Shown here: in pieces, positions 37,422 to 50,605 of the stretch
Layout of the letters: each line of letters begins with the position of its first letter
Position numbering within the stretch: position 1 is the first letter of the stretch
Assembly (NCBI GenBank): GCA_000149265.1
Contig: CH003163.1
Coordinates: forward strand, 670,840 to 734,839
DNA length: 64,000 nucleotides
Origin: Ciona savignyi
Lineage: Eukaryota; Chordata; Ascidiacea; Phlebobranchia; Cionidae
Direction of reading: 5' to 3'
Notes under the pieces: generated by a model
Seen by the model: only the letters and a program-made list of their open reading frames with translations
What the model was told of the DNA's origin: nothing
Database searches by the model: none
Position numbers and translations under genes: made by a program

Positions 37422-37979
37422 GAGTAGGCGTCGCTTATTATGACCACAGATAATATGACCAACCGCTTATTATGACCACGGGTAATATGACCAACCACTT
37501 ATTATGACCAATATGGTACAGTCCGGAATTTCTCCATTTTAAATTCTCCGTTTCAAATGACCAAATTTCGGATAATATGACCAACATTTTTATCATCTTT
37601 CATATTACAGTACAGTATTTTTCCCGCCACACACCTATAACTTCGCCTTTTCAACATGAGTGTTTTTGTACACATACATGCCGCGTGTGCGCTCTGAACC
37701 GGGTCTTAATGACGAAACAGTCACGTCTCCATGACGTAGATTTACTAACACAGTCGTACTGTATTCTTTCGTTTCAAATCGACCAAAATCGTTTTACAAT
37801 CCGATCCTAAATACCCCATTGCTTATTTCGGTTAAAGGATGAATTTGACGTTATTTGGAATTCATGTGACTTGTGCGTTAATTCAGGCGCGGTTATGGCG
37901 ACTTGGGTTTTTATGGCCATTCGGGTATTATGGCCAAAATATCTGGTCCCAAGGTGGTCATATTAAGCGGAGCCTACTG
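37422..37979. mobile_element. pogo/Tigger-like MITE (Tc1/mariner superfamily)
   Basis: A 558-bp element flanked by TA dinucleotides. About 25-bp inverted ends share AGTAGGC, CGCTTA and TATGACCAC with about three mismatches. The TATGACCA motif recurs several times inward at the left end as subterminal repeats. No transposase, so non-autonomous. Confidence 0.82.
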
Positions 37980-38839
37980 TACTAGCTACGAAGGCGCTTT
38001 AATGATAAAAGACAATCCTTAATTCGACAAGGCTGGGTGTACATAATAACCTGCCGACCCTTATAAATATAATGATTCCACCATTCGCCAACTTATAGAC
38101 AATGTACAAAAAACACATGTGTGGTATTAGTTTTATTTCTTGTCTAGTGAATACGTTGACAGAATGGTTTTAAAAGTGCATTTGGTTTAGGAGTGCATAA
38201 GGAGATAGGAAACACATGTTTAACCAGGTCGTGGGGTGGTAAAAAATGAATTATAATACAGATTAACACGAGTCGTGCTAAACCGAAGTTACTGTAATCT
38301 TGTAGCAATCGATTGGTGCAAGTACACCTACGAATAGCTACTAGTAGGTTTCGATTCTATTATCTTACGGCTTTCGGTTAGTTTTTCTACCGCTCCGTTA
38401 ACCGAGCGAAAAAGTTAGTTGTGGTAGAAGTTAAAACTAACGTCAATATAACGTCTGTAACACGAATTGCAGCATGCAATTTTAACGAAAACTGCTTCGT
38501 GGGTAGATGCGAAGTGAGAATATAAATATTATATCCATTTCCTATTCACGGGAACAAAACATATAAGTACAAATGTTCTACCCTACCTAAAAAAATATTT
38601 TACCCTGATTACAATGCATGTGCGAGATGTTTAAAACAAAAGATCTACAAATGTGTGTTGATTGTAATTTGCAATAAGCCCTATTCGCCGATCGCGTGTG
38701 TCAGGTGCTAAAAAGACCTAGTTGTGTAAAACACCATAGGTGCCACTACGTGAACAATTTCTAGGCTATCTATGCGCTTTGTACAAAATAATATATAAAA
38801 ACAGCTGCTGACGGTCACCATAACCGATGCTACAGATTT
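37980..38839. other. Intergenic region downstream of OvoA
   Basis: AT-rich sequence between the MITE and the OvoA stop codon. It should contain the OvoA 3' UTR, but no AATAAA close to the stop was found on the minus strand. Nothing else recognised. Confidence 0.4.
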
Positions 38840-41800
38840 TCAAACAGTTTTCCAAACGGTAATGTGCTGAGTGTCGTCCAAGAACGGGTGTGCCTGCTCC
38901 AGTGCAAGATGGAACGGCTTAAAATCGTCGGACATCTTCCCAACGGGCCAACTACCGACAACTATGGCAGTGCCGCCGGGAATGCCTGTCAGAAGGTCAC
39001 GTATCCGCAGCAACCAAGCTGTGGAGGAATCGGTTGTTATTTGATGCGGATCATTTGATGCGGCAAACTTTTTGCGTTTGGAGAAGTAAGGCGTTTTTTA
39101 GGATTTTGTTATACACAGAATCGGGTAGAACCATCACAATGGACCAGCTAAATGCGATACTTATCTTTTTTCATAGGGAATGCAAAATGTAAAGGGAGTA
39201 ATTAGTCGGACGAACTTAAACCTACAGAAGTTTAACTTAATACTTCAATTTTGTTTTAATTCATTAAACAACTTGGTTTTAGTAATGTTTGCAAGGTATC
39301 TTGCCGAAGAATACATTTGATTGGCAAGCACCTGAGTTTGATCTATTTACCATAACATAATACGCGTGAGCTTACCTTTCTTTTTAATAAAATGGCATTT
39401 TAGATCACTGCTGATCTGCGGACTTAACGCAACGCACTTAACAGTGTATTCGCTAGGTGATCTCATAATGTCCGTTTTAAAAACACCATTACATTTTCTA
39501 CTCATTGGAATAAATAAAACATGGGCATTTTACATAACTAGTTGAACCATATTGCGCATTGCTTACCATGTGGATTCGGATCCCGGTCGATTAACGTACA
39601 GATGACCAGCTTAAACCCACGCACTTCGTAAGGCAACCAGGAAAGCTGCAATAAAAAAAAAGTTTATAATACAGATTCGAAGTGTTGCGAGTAACTTATT
39701 TTTGAATCATTATTCAAAGGTTTTTGGATCAAAATCACTAATATTTTTTGTGTAAATGTCAGATATTGCTTGGAAAAGTCTTTGACATTGTCTGAATTCA
39801 TTTGTTTAAAGGTTTGAACAAACATATGCATCCTATTCTATTCTATAAACATTGCAACCCTATCCTGAGAACACCACATACTTTAGTGACAATTGGACTA
39901 ACTAAACTAGAAATTCATTGGTCCCCATTCATATAGCATATAAGCTTACAAGTTACTTGTGTCCAAAGAGAAGGGCATTTTACGGACAATGCTAAAGCCA
40001 TTGAATTGCTTGGTTTAAAGAAACTGAAGTGATGTCCGACACTATTTCGTTTTTTTAATTATTTTCCACACTTGTAATTTGTAACCACAAATTTCAATCC
40101 AATTTCTTTAAGTATTATCCGTCACTGCTCAGACACAAAAGTACACATACATAGACAAACAGTAATGGTGGGGATCCCACCTAAACCTGTCATGTACATT
40201 TTATATGTGCGTACCTGCTTAAATTCAACCCGATCAGAGATAGCGTTCGTAGGAATTGAAACCGTTGTTTGAGAGTTTCCGTTGACAATTCGAGCACTAA
40301 GTATGCCATCTGTGAGGGCAATGGGTCAAAACAAGGTAAGGGACCAAAGTAGTAATGCAGAGGAAATCTTAAGTTTTATACACAAGTTCGAACATAGAAA
40401 TCTCTCCATCTAACTAGTCTGACGATTAGTCTGATGAGTTGGTGCAACGCCTTCTAAAACTGGTCGCTAGCTAGTCAGCTGGGTCTTTGGGCAAGGCAGT
40501 AAACTGAAATTGACCGAACTCAGGGGATTAATGGGTTCTACTAAATTGAAGGAATTTGTGAATCATACACAACACACTGCAAAAGCTCCGATAACCCGAC
40601 AGTGGGCGCGAGACGATTGCCCGTGTGTTAACCCCTTGGTTTTCCCATTCACAGGGATAAACATGACTATCCTATCCTATCCTAAAAACATTTGTGATTT
40701 TTTTACCGGGTCTGGTTTTTCGATTTGCATGTTTGTCACCCCATTTTCGGCGGTGACAATTATTTAATGACACTACAAAATAAAAATTAACAAAAATATT
40801 TTCCCGAATATCTTTGTAACACCACATGAACCGAAACCCGTTGTCTGCTTGACCAAAAACTGAAGCGATGTCATAATTAATAGCCTGAAATACCAACGAT
40901 AAGCCGACTGCGAGCAACAGGTAATCCTATCTTACCACTCGTTTACGAGCTGAACATGACACCACTTACTTGATTCAATTGTGAATTTGCCTTTTTCCTT
41001 CAAATGTTGCGCAATGTAGATGCCGAGTGTTGAGGGGTCGCAAGCCAGAACCTGGTTGAAAATAAAACAGTAAAAATCAAATCGGTGGAAACGTCTTAAA
41101 ATATATAATAAAAATACTGCAATAGCTCCGGTAGTCTGATGATTGTCCATTATATAATGCTAATTTTCATTACTCAAAGGGATAAAACATGAATATCCAA
41201 TTATCTTACTTTTTCAAATGAAGAAGACAAATCAAATGCAAGTTTTCCATCTCCACAACCGACCAATAAAACTTGGTTGGTTTTGATTTCATTGGCAGTT
41301 TTTTCTGCCATTGCGCATATTCTCGCATACAGTGCATGCCACTCGCCGTAACACTCATTCTTGGCTGAATAATGCTGTACAGTTTGCTCTATTAACTTTG
41401 ACGCACTTTTTTCAGCATAATACAGATTTGAAGTGTTGGAATAAACTGCTTCCACTCCATGTGTGGACACACTTTTGTGGCAGTCTGAAGATTTTGAAAA
41501 TTATTTAAAAATTTTAAAAGCAAATTTAGAATACAAAAATACTACAGTATTGTATATATTATATTAGGTTTCAAGTTCACTATTTAACGTTTTTTAGTCA
41601 TCCTTCAATTAAATAAGCAAAAAATATGGCAAAGAAATGCGATTTCCGGCACTATTTTTTTAATATAGTAGACTAGGAACTATGCGTTTAAAAAAATACC
41701 TTGTGAGTTTTGTTCTATATTATATGACGGCGGTTTCACTACAACCACGGGTGTTTTCTTGCCATCCAACGTTCTGGCTAGTCTAAAGCCGGCAAGCTGC

Positions 41801-44800
41801 ATGAAATGCCTGCGGAAGGCATACCTCCCAAACTGTGATGCCTCCGTGCCAGTTGTAACCCAGCTGCCACCCTGTTATAAACAAACAAATGAAACACCAT
41901 GTCATCAGAGTATGTCATTTGAGCTGTGCATTTATATAAATTTTCACCACAGTTAACTGATACAGTATTACACAGCGAAATATCAAATTGCCAAAAGTCT
42001 GCTTGAAGGGACTACGACATGCAAAAATAATTTTGCTTTAAAATATTGGATTCCACCACTAATTTTTTGCTGATAAATTAATAAAACATTTTTCCAACAA
42101 AATGTGTGATTTTAAACAGTTAATTGTAAAAAAACAGTACAGAATAAAATTAAATTGATCTTGTAAATGCTTTTATGGATGTGGATGATGTAGTTAAAAG
42201 GAAATAGAACAGCAGATAACACATAATTTCTCACAAACCTCATTAAAAAATGCTCCAATGACCATTTTATGTTAAAATACTGTACTTATAATAATGTCAA
42301 ATGTCAGTTTATTATTAGCTCAATAATGTTTATGAAATATTGGCCTTTTACGTGTTTTTCTTTGACTTTTGTCATGTCGAAATGTTAAAATTTGTTTCCT
42401 TTGGTGTCAGTATTTTCTATTGTATATTTGGTATTGCATCCTCAACTAATTTTTAGTGCTTTTTGTCAATGAAATTACATTTATTCATCAGCCAAAAGGT
42501 TTATTGACTGCATTAAACAATCCTTTCTACACATGTTAAAATTTTATTTTTAGACGGTTTTAGAGAAGTTTTAAAGTATACCAGGTTGAGTGTAAATTAG
42601 ATGTCATTAAGTCATTTCACAGATGGTTAAAATAAACAATAAACATGATAATTTCCATCCCCCTCTTAATCTATGTGAATTTATTTATTTTCTGTGAGAT
42701 CTGTTTTCTTGTGCATAACAACGCTCATATGAAATGATATAATTTCATTTGGTAGTTTTTTTGTATGTAAAGTAGAAAATCGTTGTTTTTTGTAAGAAAT
42801 ACTTGTCAAATATCAGAATTATTTCTATACCATTGTTTTAAAGCTAAATCATATTTGCATGTTTTAGTCTAATTTAATCATGTGGCATTCTGACAATTTT
42901 CGATAATACCTGTATAAAAATGGACCTATAAAATATAGTAACCATCAAGGTCACATTCTAATACAATATAGGATAGGATAGGATAGGATATTCATCTTTA
43001 TCCCCGTGAATGGGAAAACCAAGGGGGTTAACACACGGGTAATCGTCAGATCACCTCGCGCCCTTTGTCGGGTTACCGGAGCTATTGCAGTGTGTTGTAT
43101 ATGATAGACACGTTCCTTCAATTTGGTAGAACCCATAAATCCGCTGGTAGAACCCATAAAAACCCATAAAATACACAACCTACTAGCTAACGACCAGTTT
43201 TGTACCTGAAACCTTTCGATTGAAAGGCGACGCACTTAACCGTTAGACCAACGGGCCGGACATAAAATATAAAATCTATTTAAAGAACTTGCCAATATAA
43301 AATTGTGTTTTCCGTCAAACTGGGTGATAGAATAATCGTGGTAGAATCGATTGACTTTGAACCCAGGAAAGCCATTGAAATGGTCCTCTACCCAGTCCCA
43401 CACATTACCCAGCACATCACAGAATCCATCACGTGTAGGTGGGTACATGTTCACTGGCTGTGAAGTAAAAACCACAATTTTTTACAAGTTGTAACGTTGT
43501 TAGGAGTACATAATATGGTATTGGTTTAAAATATAAAATGTACCGGTATATATTTTTTTCTTTCATGGGATTGAAAACGTAAAGTTAGGTATAACTGACA
43601 TGCATATAGATAGAATAGGATAGTTATGTTTCAATTCAGTAAGATTGGAAATACATTCGGAGAGTTATAACAAGGCAATTGTCATGATTACCTCAGGACC
43701 AGTCGAGTTACCAGAGCTAAGGCAATTTGGTGTTTATTAAAATACAATGGAGACGGTTCAATAGTTTAAATAAACTAACTAAAGTCGCGACATTAAACCA
43801 TTGGGTTCAGGTAATCGGTTCAAAGACACAAATGACCATCGAGCAGCTGGTTTGATCTAACAAGTATTTAGTTGGCAGCCTATGCTCTCGTCAATTAACC
43901 TTACAATGCTAGGATGTTAAAGAAAGTTTGTTTACTAATTCAATAATACAGTAAATCAAAAATGGCCGTTGACATACTGAAAGTTACCCTTAAAAAGGGA
44001 AAAAGGTAGTGAATTGTAATCAACGTTTGTTTGGATTTTAGGAAATATTGTTTTAGTTTTGTTTTAAAGAAAATAAAAACACTTCTATAAATGCTATATC
44101 TCAAATTTTATACATTATTTATATGTTCATAATCTTATCATCATCACATATCTACGGTGCTATATAATTCATCAAATTAAATTTCATTCATTGTTAAACC
44201 GTCATTCATTATCTCTTCACACACAATTATGGTGCTATACCACTCTCATCTTATTCATTGTGAAACTGACATTCATCATTTCAAAACCCACAAAAGCTGT
44301 TTGCAAACCAGTAAAAAATGTTTGCTCTTTGCGAACCGTCAAATGACATTTCAAATAACGTTTGCAGACCTTTGAAGTTTTATTAACACACTTAAACAGA
44401 CTTCACCTTCCAGGTGTAAGAATTAATAAACGACTTCTAATTTTGAAGAGACAAAACTTACTGTGCTTGAGCCGTAGGCCATATTGATGTTGTAATTCTT
44501 TGTCACATTTTCGTTAAATATTGGCTCTGTGGTAATGTCTTTGTTGGAATACACCGGAAGATCTCTAATTATGGTCTGCTCGGCTTGCGAGAGAAGCCGG
44601 TAGCCCTTCCCTTTCCAACGGCAGAAGGCTTGCGCTTCATGGAAATTTACTACCACGGGCCAGTCCATTGGTAGTGGCACGATGTCAAACAAAAGACGAA
44701 GTCTGTAAAATAAACTTAGAAGATTTATAAAAAATTAAAAATGTATCGGAATCTATTGATTGTTTACAAGCGGACAGTAAAAATAGAGTACAATACCTAA

Positions 44801-47800
44801 AAGAAAGTGGTATGCTGCTAAAGGTTGGCGTATGAACTGTATATAAGAATTTAACATTTATGAAACACTTTACATCCTATCATACGAGTTGCCAAAATTT
44901 CAATCATAATAAAAGTAAAACAGTTATCCTATATTAACCTGCATTTTATTAGTACAAACTTAAAATAAATACAAACCTGTATGTTACAACATTGGAATTT
45001 TGTTCCAAGTTATACCCATTCTCCATGACTTTGTCTCCACAATGCGTGTATGTGGCCAGTTGGCCACCACAGTTTGACTTGCAACCCTCGTGACAAACCC
45101 AAAATTGCGGGTGCCTGCAATATACCATGTTACTATAAGGAACACGGTAGATATTGTAATCTACAGTTGATGTTGACGGAACATGGTATTAAAAAGTAAG
45201 GTTATTAAATATTAAAAGGTTGTGAGCATGTCTTTCACTTGCTAGATGAGGACTGCAATCTCCTTCCGGTAAAATAGTCAAAAAAAGAAAGATAAGTCTA
45301 AAAGCGTACACACTAGTAATCAACATTACTTTGCTTCTCGGTAAGTGCGCCATTCCCAGCCTTCGTTAGACCAATACTCCTTATTAGCATAGCCTTCTTC
45401 TTGCACGAATTCCAACATCTCACGGTTTGTCACCTTGTACTTGGAAGCCTCGAATGCAGGAACACTAAAACAACAAACTATACATGAGAATATGCAGGCA
45501 ATGTGTTAGACCAAGAAAAATTATGGGAGCGAAACCTGGTAAACTGCTTCAAAACAACCAAGGGCTTAGGATATATAAAGATAAATAAAGATAAACTCTT
45601 TTCCACCAGTGGGTTCCCGGAGCCATTGCAGTGTGTTGTATATTATTGAGACGTTCTTTTAGTTTTAGGACAAACCATTCTTCCTTTTTTTGTGCCCAGG
45701 CAAAGTCAGCTAAGTAACTTCCCCAATGACACAACTAACCAGATAGAGGCCATTTTTGATCCTACAGCCTTTCGGATGAAGAACAACACATTAATTAACC
45801 AATTAAACAATAAACAGAAATCAAAACAATAACAGAAAATCAACCGAAATTCAAACCCAATAAAATTTTTCAAATATAAAAGCAACTGTACCAGCTAAGG
45901 GAATGAGCCAATGGTACCATAAACTTCCAGGGCTATCTGGGAGCCAGTATGTGGATTAAATATAAACTCTTAGAAAAGGTATTACCCAAAACTCCCTGTC
46001 TTCCATATTCATTATCCCATCCGTAAACTGCACAGTCCTCACTTTTACCCAAAACAACTGTTTGTGACTTTTGTCGAATCATTGGGTTGTTTTCAATTGG
46101 TTTACCTGGTGTAAATGTAAGTAAAATGCCGGTTTTTAATCGTGCATGCTTTATTTTAATGGAATAGAATTCCTATAGAAAGAAAGTTACTTTGTATCCT
46201 TTTTTAGGTATAGACATGATGGTATTGTAAGTGTAGTACCAATAAACACAGTAAGATACACTGGCACATGGTGATATTAGTAATAACTTTGTACGGATAC
46301 CTTAGTAGTAGCATATATCAAACCATCTTCCAGATAAGTTGGGACAGGATGTGGCACTTAATGCATAATTTTTAAGCCAAGTATTCTATCACTAAGCCTA
46401 TATCGATGTGCTATGAGCACTGTATCCTATTTTATAAATAGCTTTAATATAGGCAATTAATAAATATGAATTACTCAACCTACCCCATGTTAATGGTCCA
46501 TACTTCCACCCCGAAGGCTTTGTGACCATATGTATTGGTAGTTGACGAATAAGAACAGCCGACGTCTCGAAGTGTATTCGCTCGTGCTCAATGGCAAGCC
46601 AAATAGCCCATAAAGGACTCTTTTCTGTCACTGGGAAAATAAGCTCTGTGTTTTCGATCACTGAGCATACAATCTTCCGAACCTAAAAAAGGGAAATCTT
46701 AAACAACAAAAAACATCTTCTACCTGTATTAGGTGGTTTATTTTTACATTGTTGCTTTGTTGGATTTTTTCTTTTATATAGATGTACTACGAAGTGTCAG
46801 AACCTCAACACTGATAACAGCCAATCAAGGTTTTTTCAATCACCTACTACTTACTAGGCTTCTTGGAAAGGCAATTGGATGGGTGTGTTATTTTTATGTG
46901 GGGTAACCCACATTACAGGATTTATACATGACAAAGATAGAAAAAATGAAACATTTATCGTAGTAATTAGATAACTAGCGCCTATGGTCAAATCTTCGCT
47001 GGTGTGTTAAATACTTAAAAAAATGTCTACAATTTCCATTTATTACTACATGTTGTCTAGTTTCATCCAACAATTTACCTTTTTTCTGTACTCAATGATT
47101 TCGGATATAGAAGGCCACTGATAAGCACCACCCATGCGGAAATTCTCGGTGTCATCCCAAGACATTTCATCTACACCAGTCTCAAACATCGCCTCAAAAT
47201 CTTCATTCACTCTCTCCTATGAATTTCACAATTAAATCACTTTTAATAAAAATTTATAATTAAAACAATAAATCAAATGGGAGAAATGGTATATAATGCT
47301 AATGTTTATCAAGGATATGAGAATTATTTGCATTTTAACATGGCCACAATTTGTTGCCAGATTTAATACAATATAAATTTCTGAGCGATAGAACACTTCC
47401 TGTTTCTTTATTTTTTATCAAAGTCGGGTTGCCGAAGCTTTTGTGGTGTGTTGTATAAGAGACTAGCACCACAAACATTAAAGATAGTTGGCCTTTAGAA
47501 GAAAGGTGGTTAATTGAAACTAGCTGATGACATACCTGTATTCGCTTGTGTCCTTAGGATAGGATAGGATATCTTTATCCCCGTGAATGGGAAAACCAAG
47601 GGAGTTAACACACGGGCAATCAGATCACCTCGCGCCCATCGTCGGGTTACCGGAGCTATTGCAGTGTGTTGGATAGGATAGACACGTTCCTTTAATTTGG
47701 TAGAACCCATTAATCCGCTGGGTTCAGGCAATGTCTGTAAAGTGCCTTGCCCAAGGACACAACCGACAAGCTAGCGACCAGTTTCGCACCTGCAACCTTT

Positions 47801-50605
47801 CGATTAAAAGGCAACACACTTAACTGTTAGACCAACGGGCCAGACCTTGCTCAAGGCACTTCATAGACATTGCCTTAACGCAGTAAGTTAATGGATAGAA
47901 CTTAAATAATAGAAGCGTTTCAATCATAAGCAATAAACTGCAATAACTTCAATAATCTAGGGGTGAAGATATTGTAATCTGATGATTACCTGTTTGATAA
48001 CACAACTTAAAAATTTCAAATCCGATAGGATAACATATACATATCCTTGAAAGATGTTGGTACTAGTGCTGAAAAAAAAGTGCTATCTAAATAAACTTAT
48101 GAAAATTAAAATCATTTTACCGTTATCAAGCCAGCCAAGGTCAGCTTATGGATGTAAAGTACCGATGTGTGGCAATAATAAAACACCAACGGCAATCGTA
48201 ACCGGTCGGGACATTTGTAGAAATATTCTTCATCTAAACGTGAACATTAAATGGTTAGCTGTACAGTTATTAAGTTAGAATTTCAGTCATATTAATATGT
48301 CACTTGAGATCCTTTGAGCATTTTATTCAATCTGTAAAAAAATGCTTTTACTTTTTATCGTCAATTTTGACAGGTAAGCAGGAAATCGTGTTGGTGCTTG
48401 TTATTTTTGTAAATTGAATAAGACTGGATAAAATATTCATGTTTATCTTCGTGAATGGAAAAACCAAGGAGGTGAACGCACGGGCAATTTTTAGATCTTC
48501 TCGCGCGCACCGCTGGTTATCAAAGCTATTGCAGTCTGTTGTGTATAATTTACACGTTCCTTTGGAAGGAAGTTATTGCACTGGAAGTGCTGGCTTATTT
48601 TATTGCATTAATTTTGGTTTGCGTGGTTGATGCTAATAAAAGTACAAATACAACAATGAAAATGTTATAAATTGAAGTAGAAACGCGCGTGTCGTTTTGC
48701 TTGCGTGATTGGTTAAACGGATCACATGACTGGTACGTGGTACGTCACAATTGTGTCTTTAGCATCCAAAAAACTATAGCGCTAATAACGTTTGCGTATA
48801 ACTTAAATATATATATATATATTTATATATTTAATAGCGTGAGCGCTATACAGTAAGTTGAATATATTTTCTAGCATTTTCAACTTTAACCTCGACGCCG
48901 ACCGCCGTTTAGTACTGGGTAGCGCCTTTTTTCTAAGTTTGTTTTTTTCTTCGCGAAATAATAGTGTATTACGCGTCATAATAGGACGCGTAATAATAGT
49001 GAATTTTCGTGTATTGTAGACTATTATTTTAAATAATTGCGTTTTTTCCTTACGTGATGTTATACAATATTTTAAACTTTAACTTTAAAAAAAAGGACCG
49101 ATCAAAAATGTCTTTAAAATCAGGAGATATCGGCGAAAACGCCAAAATGTTGAAAATGAACCTGTTAAAGGTCACTATCAACATGTCAATTAGGATTACT
49201 GAAAGGTTAACTTGATTGGATAACCCGTTCTACCAAATGACCTCGCTACCGGACATGCCTGCTTTCATTGCGCGACGAAGGAAAAAATAAAGAAAACATG
49301 TTGTAAATCAAAAAGTATTCTCTTCGATTTATTCTCTTCGGATTTAAAGGGAACTCATAGTTATCAGCCTTAAGTAAATAGTTTCATTTGGCTTAACCGT
49401 ACACTATTTTTATTCGCCAAGTTTAAATGCAAACAATTTTAAAAATTTATTAACTGTAAACAATTCTAAAACTTTATTAACGATTTGATTTTGTGTGCCG
49501 TTTTTAATTTCTAAGCTTGGTTAACTTCAATTCCTTTGATTTCCGATATACGCATTTTTGCACCACTGACGTTTCATACAATTTATCTGGCGACGACATG
49601 TCTCAGCCTTACTACCTCCCAAAGTAAAAACATTTCTCTCTTTAATAACCCGCGAAAAGCGGATACGCAACATTAACCAGCCTTTAGAATGGCGTAATTG
49701 TTGGTCTATTCATAGAAACAGCGCATAACATGTGACCTATATGTTACGACTTGGCCGTACACTGAAATGGCTTAAAAAGAAACCACATGTTTTGTTTGGA
49801 AAAAAAACTAATTCTTACCTTTAAGTGAAGAAAATAACCACTCATCTAAATCAAACGTGTTTTCGAAGTATTCAAGCAGTTGTCTGTGTAAAATATCAGT
49901 AATAACAATACGTTTCGGTATTATATTCTGTTTTCTTTGGCCGGGTCAACACTCACGCTCGCAACCCGGCGCACTTATTTTGTTTATAAACGGGCACGCT
50001 AGTATATTATGTCGCCTGGCCTTACACACATAATAAAAATATAAAAACTGACAACATTTTCAGTAGATTAATTTAGAACAAACAATAACAAAATATAGTT
50101 GCCGGTTTTAGTAAATTACCAGAAGCGCAATTAACCCACCTAAACCAGTCTGCTTTAACGCTCTACCATAACAGAAATAAACCGGCAAATCAAGTAAAAA
50201 CTATAGTTTTATATAGAGTAGATAATACGTATTTAATAATCCAGTTAAAAGTCTTAGAGATGTTAAATAAAATTTATTTTATATGCAGTGACAAATTTAT
50301 AAATTAAATGGAATTCCATACATATATAAAATTACAAAGAGAACGGCATTTTTGGGCAGATATTCATTATTGACAGAAGACGTAAAAGAAGAATTCAGTC
50401 CAAACAAGGACCACTAGTTGAACATATCTGGCTCAGACTAACAAAGATATTGTTTTAATAATTTTATATTAAACACTATGTCTAATAATTCGCCGCACTT
50501 TATAGATTGAAATCACAATGCTTACCCTTTGGTGCATCCATGCAAACTGCATGGTCGCTTGGATTCGATGGGCGTAGTTCCCGTCTGCACGTTTGGTCGG
50601 GGCAT
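38840..50605 (-). CDS. ovoA: OvoA: 5-histidylcysteine sulfoxide synthase / 4-mercaptohistidine N1-methyltransferase
   Basis: Bifunctional ovothiol synthase: an Fe(II)/O2 sulfoxide synthase joins cysteine to C5 of histidine, and a C-terminal SAM domain methylates the imidazole. Minus-strand exons 5' to 3': 50526-50605, 49819-49883, 48121-48233, 47079-47216, 46484-46682, 45986-46105, 45330-45464, 44977-45114, 44462-44702, 43293-43457, 41700-41871, 41210-41484, 40970-41051, 40215-40309, 39567-39645, 38840-39018, about 758 residues. The DinB-like N-terminal domain has the iron motif HERIHFE (HX3HXE, about 165-171), with His70 as a likely third ligand. An FGE-sulfatase-like domain follows (YGWDNEYG, VPAFEASKY, LGNVWDWVEDHF, GGSWVTTGTEASQF). 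The methyltransferase has VLLVGCGDGK (about 593-602) and ends FHLALEQAHPFLDD. Exon 10 uses a GC donor. Exons 6 and 7 do not match in phase by one base. Confidence 0.95.
40413..40683 (+). repeat. tRNA-derived SINE
   Basis: Sense copy in an OvoA intron, ending CAGGGATAAACATGACTATC plus (CTATC)n. Confidence 0.82.
42969..43261 (-). repeat. tRNA-derived SINE, near full length
   Basis: Antisense copy beginning (GGATA)n, with an internal AGAACCCATAAA duplication. It ends in the head ACCAACGGGCCGGAC, 30 bp from OvoA exon 10. Confidence 0.88.
43608..43890 (-). repeat. tRNA-derived SINE, degenerate
   Basis: Weak antisense copy (GATAGTTATGTTTCAATTC, GAGTTACCAGAGCTAAGG, CCATTGGGTTCAGGTAAT) in an OvoA intron. 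Confidence 0.45.
45560..45800 (-). repeat. tRNA-derived SINE, degenerate
   Basis: Antisense fragment with GTTCCCGGAGCCATTGCAGT and CTACAGCCTTTCGGATG, between OvoA exons 6 and 7. Confidence 0.5.
47555..47845 (-). repeat. tRNA-derived SINE, near full length
   Basis: Antisense copy from (TAGGA)n to the head GTTAGACCAACGGGCC. Very close to the copies at 42969 and 62904, so probably a young subfamily. A diverged sense copy follows at about 47850-48040. Confidence 0.9.
48425..48563 (-). repeat. tRNA-derived SINE, truncated
   Basis: Antisense tail half only, from ATTCATGTTTATC to ACACGTTCCTTTGG. The tRNA-like head is missing. Confidence 0.7.
49938..50030. repeat. Interspersed repeat, partner of 29550
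   Basis: GGCCGGGTCAACACTCACGC...CCCGGCGCAC in intron 1 of OvoA. See the copy at 29550. Confidence 0.5.

Noticed and set aside
37577..37810. 77-residue ORF
   Set aside because: It lies inside the Tigger-like MITE and resembles no transposase.
40810..40884. Possible OvoA exon (frame containing GFRFMWCY)
   Set aside because: It is phase-incompatible with the preceding exon; joining 40970-41051 directly to 40215-40309 gives a coherent OvoA sequence (FTIESNGILSARI).
48790..48835. AT microsatellite
   Set aside because: A simple TA run in an OvoA intron; ordinary low-complexity sequence.
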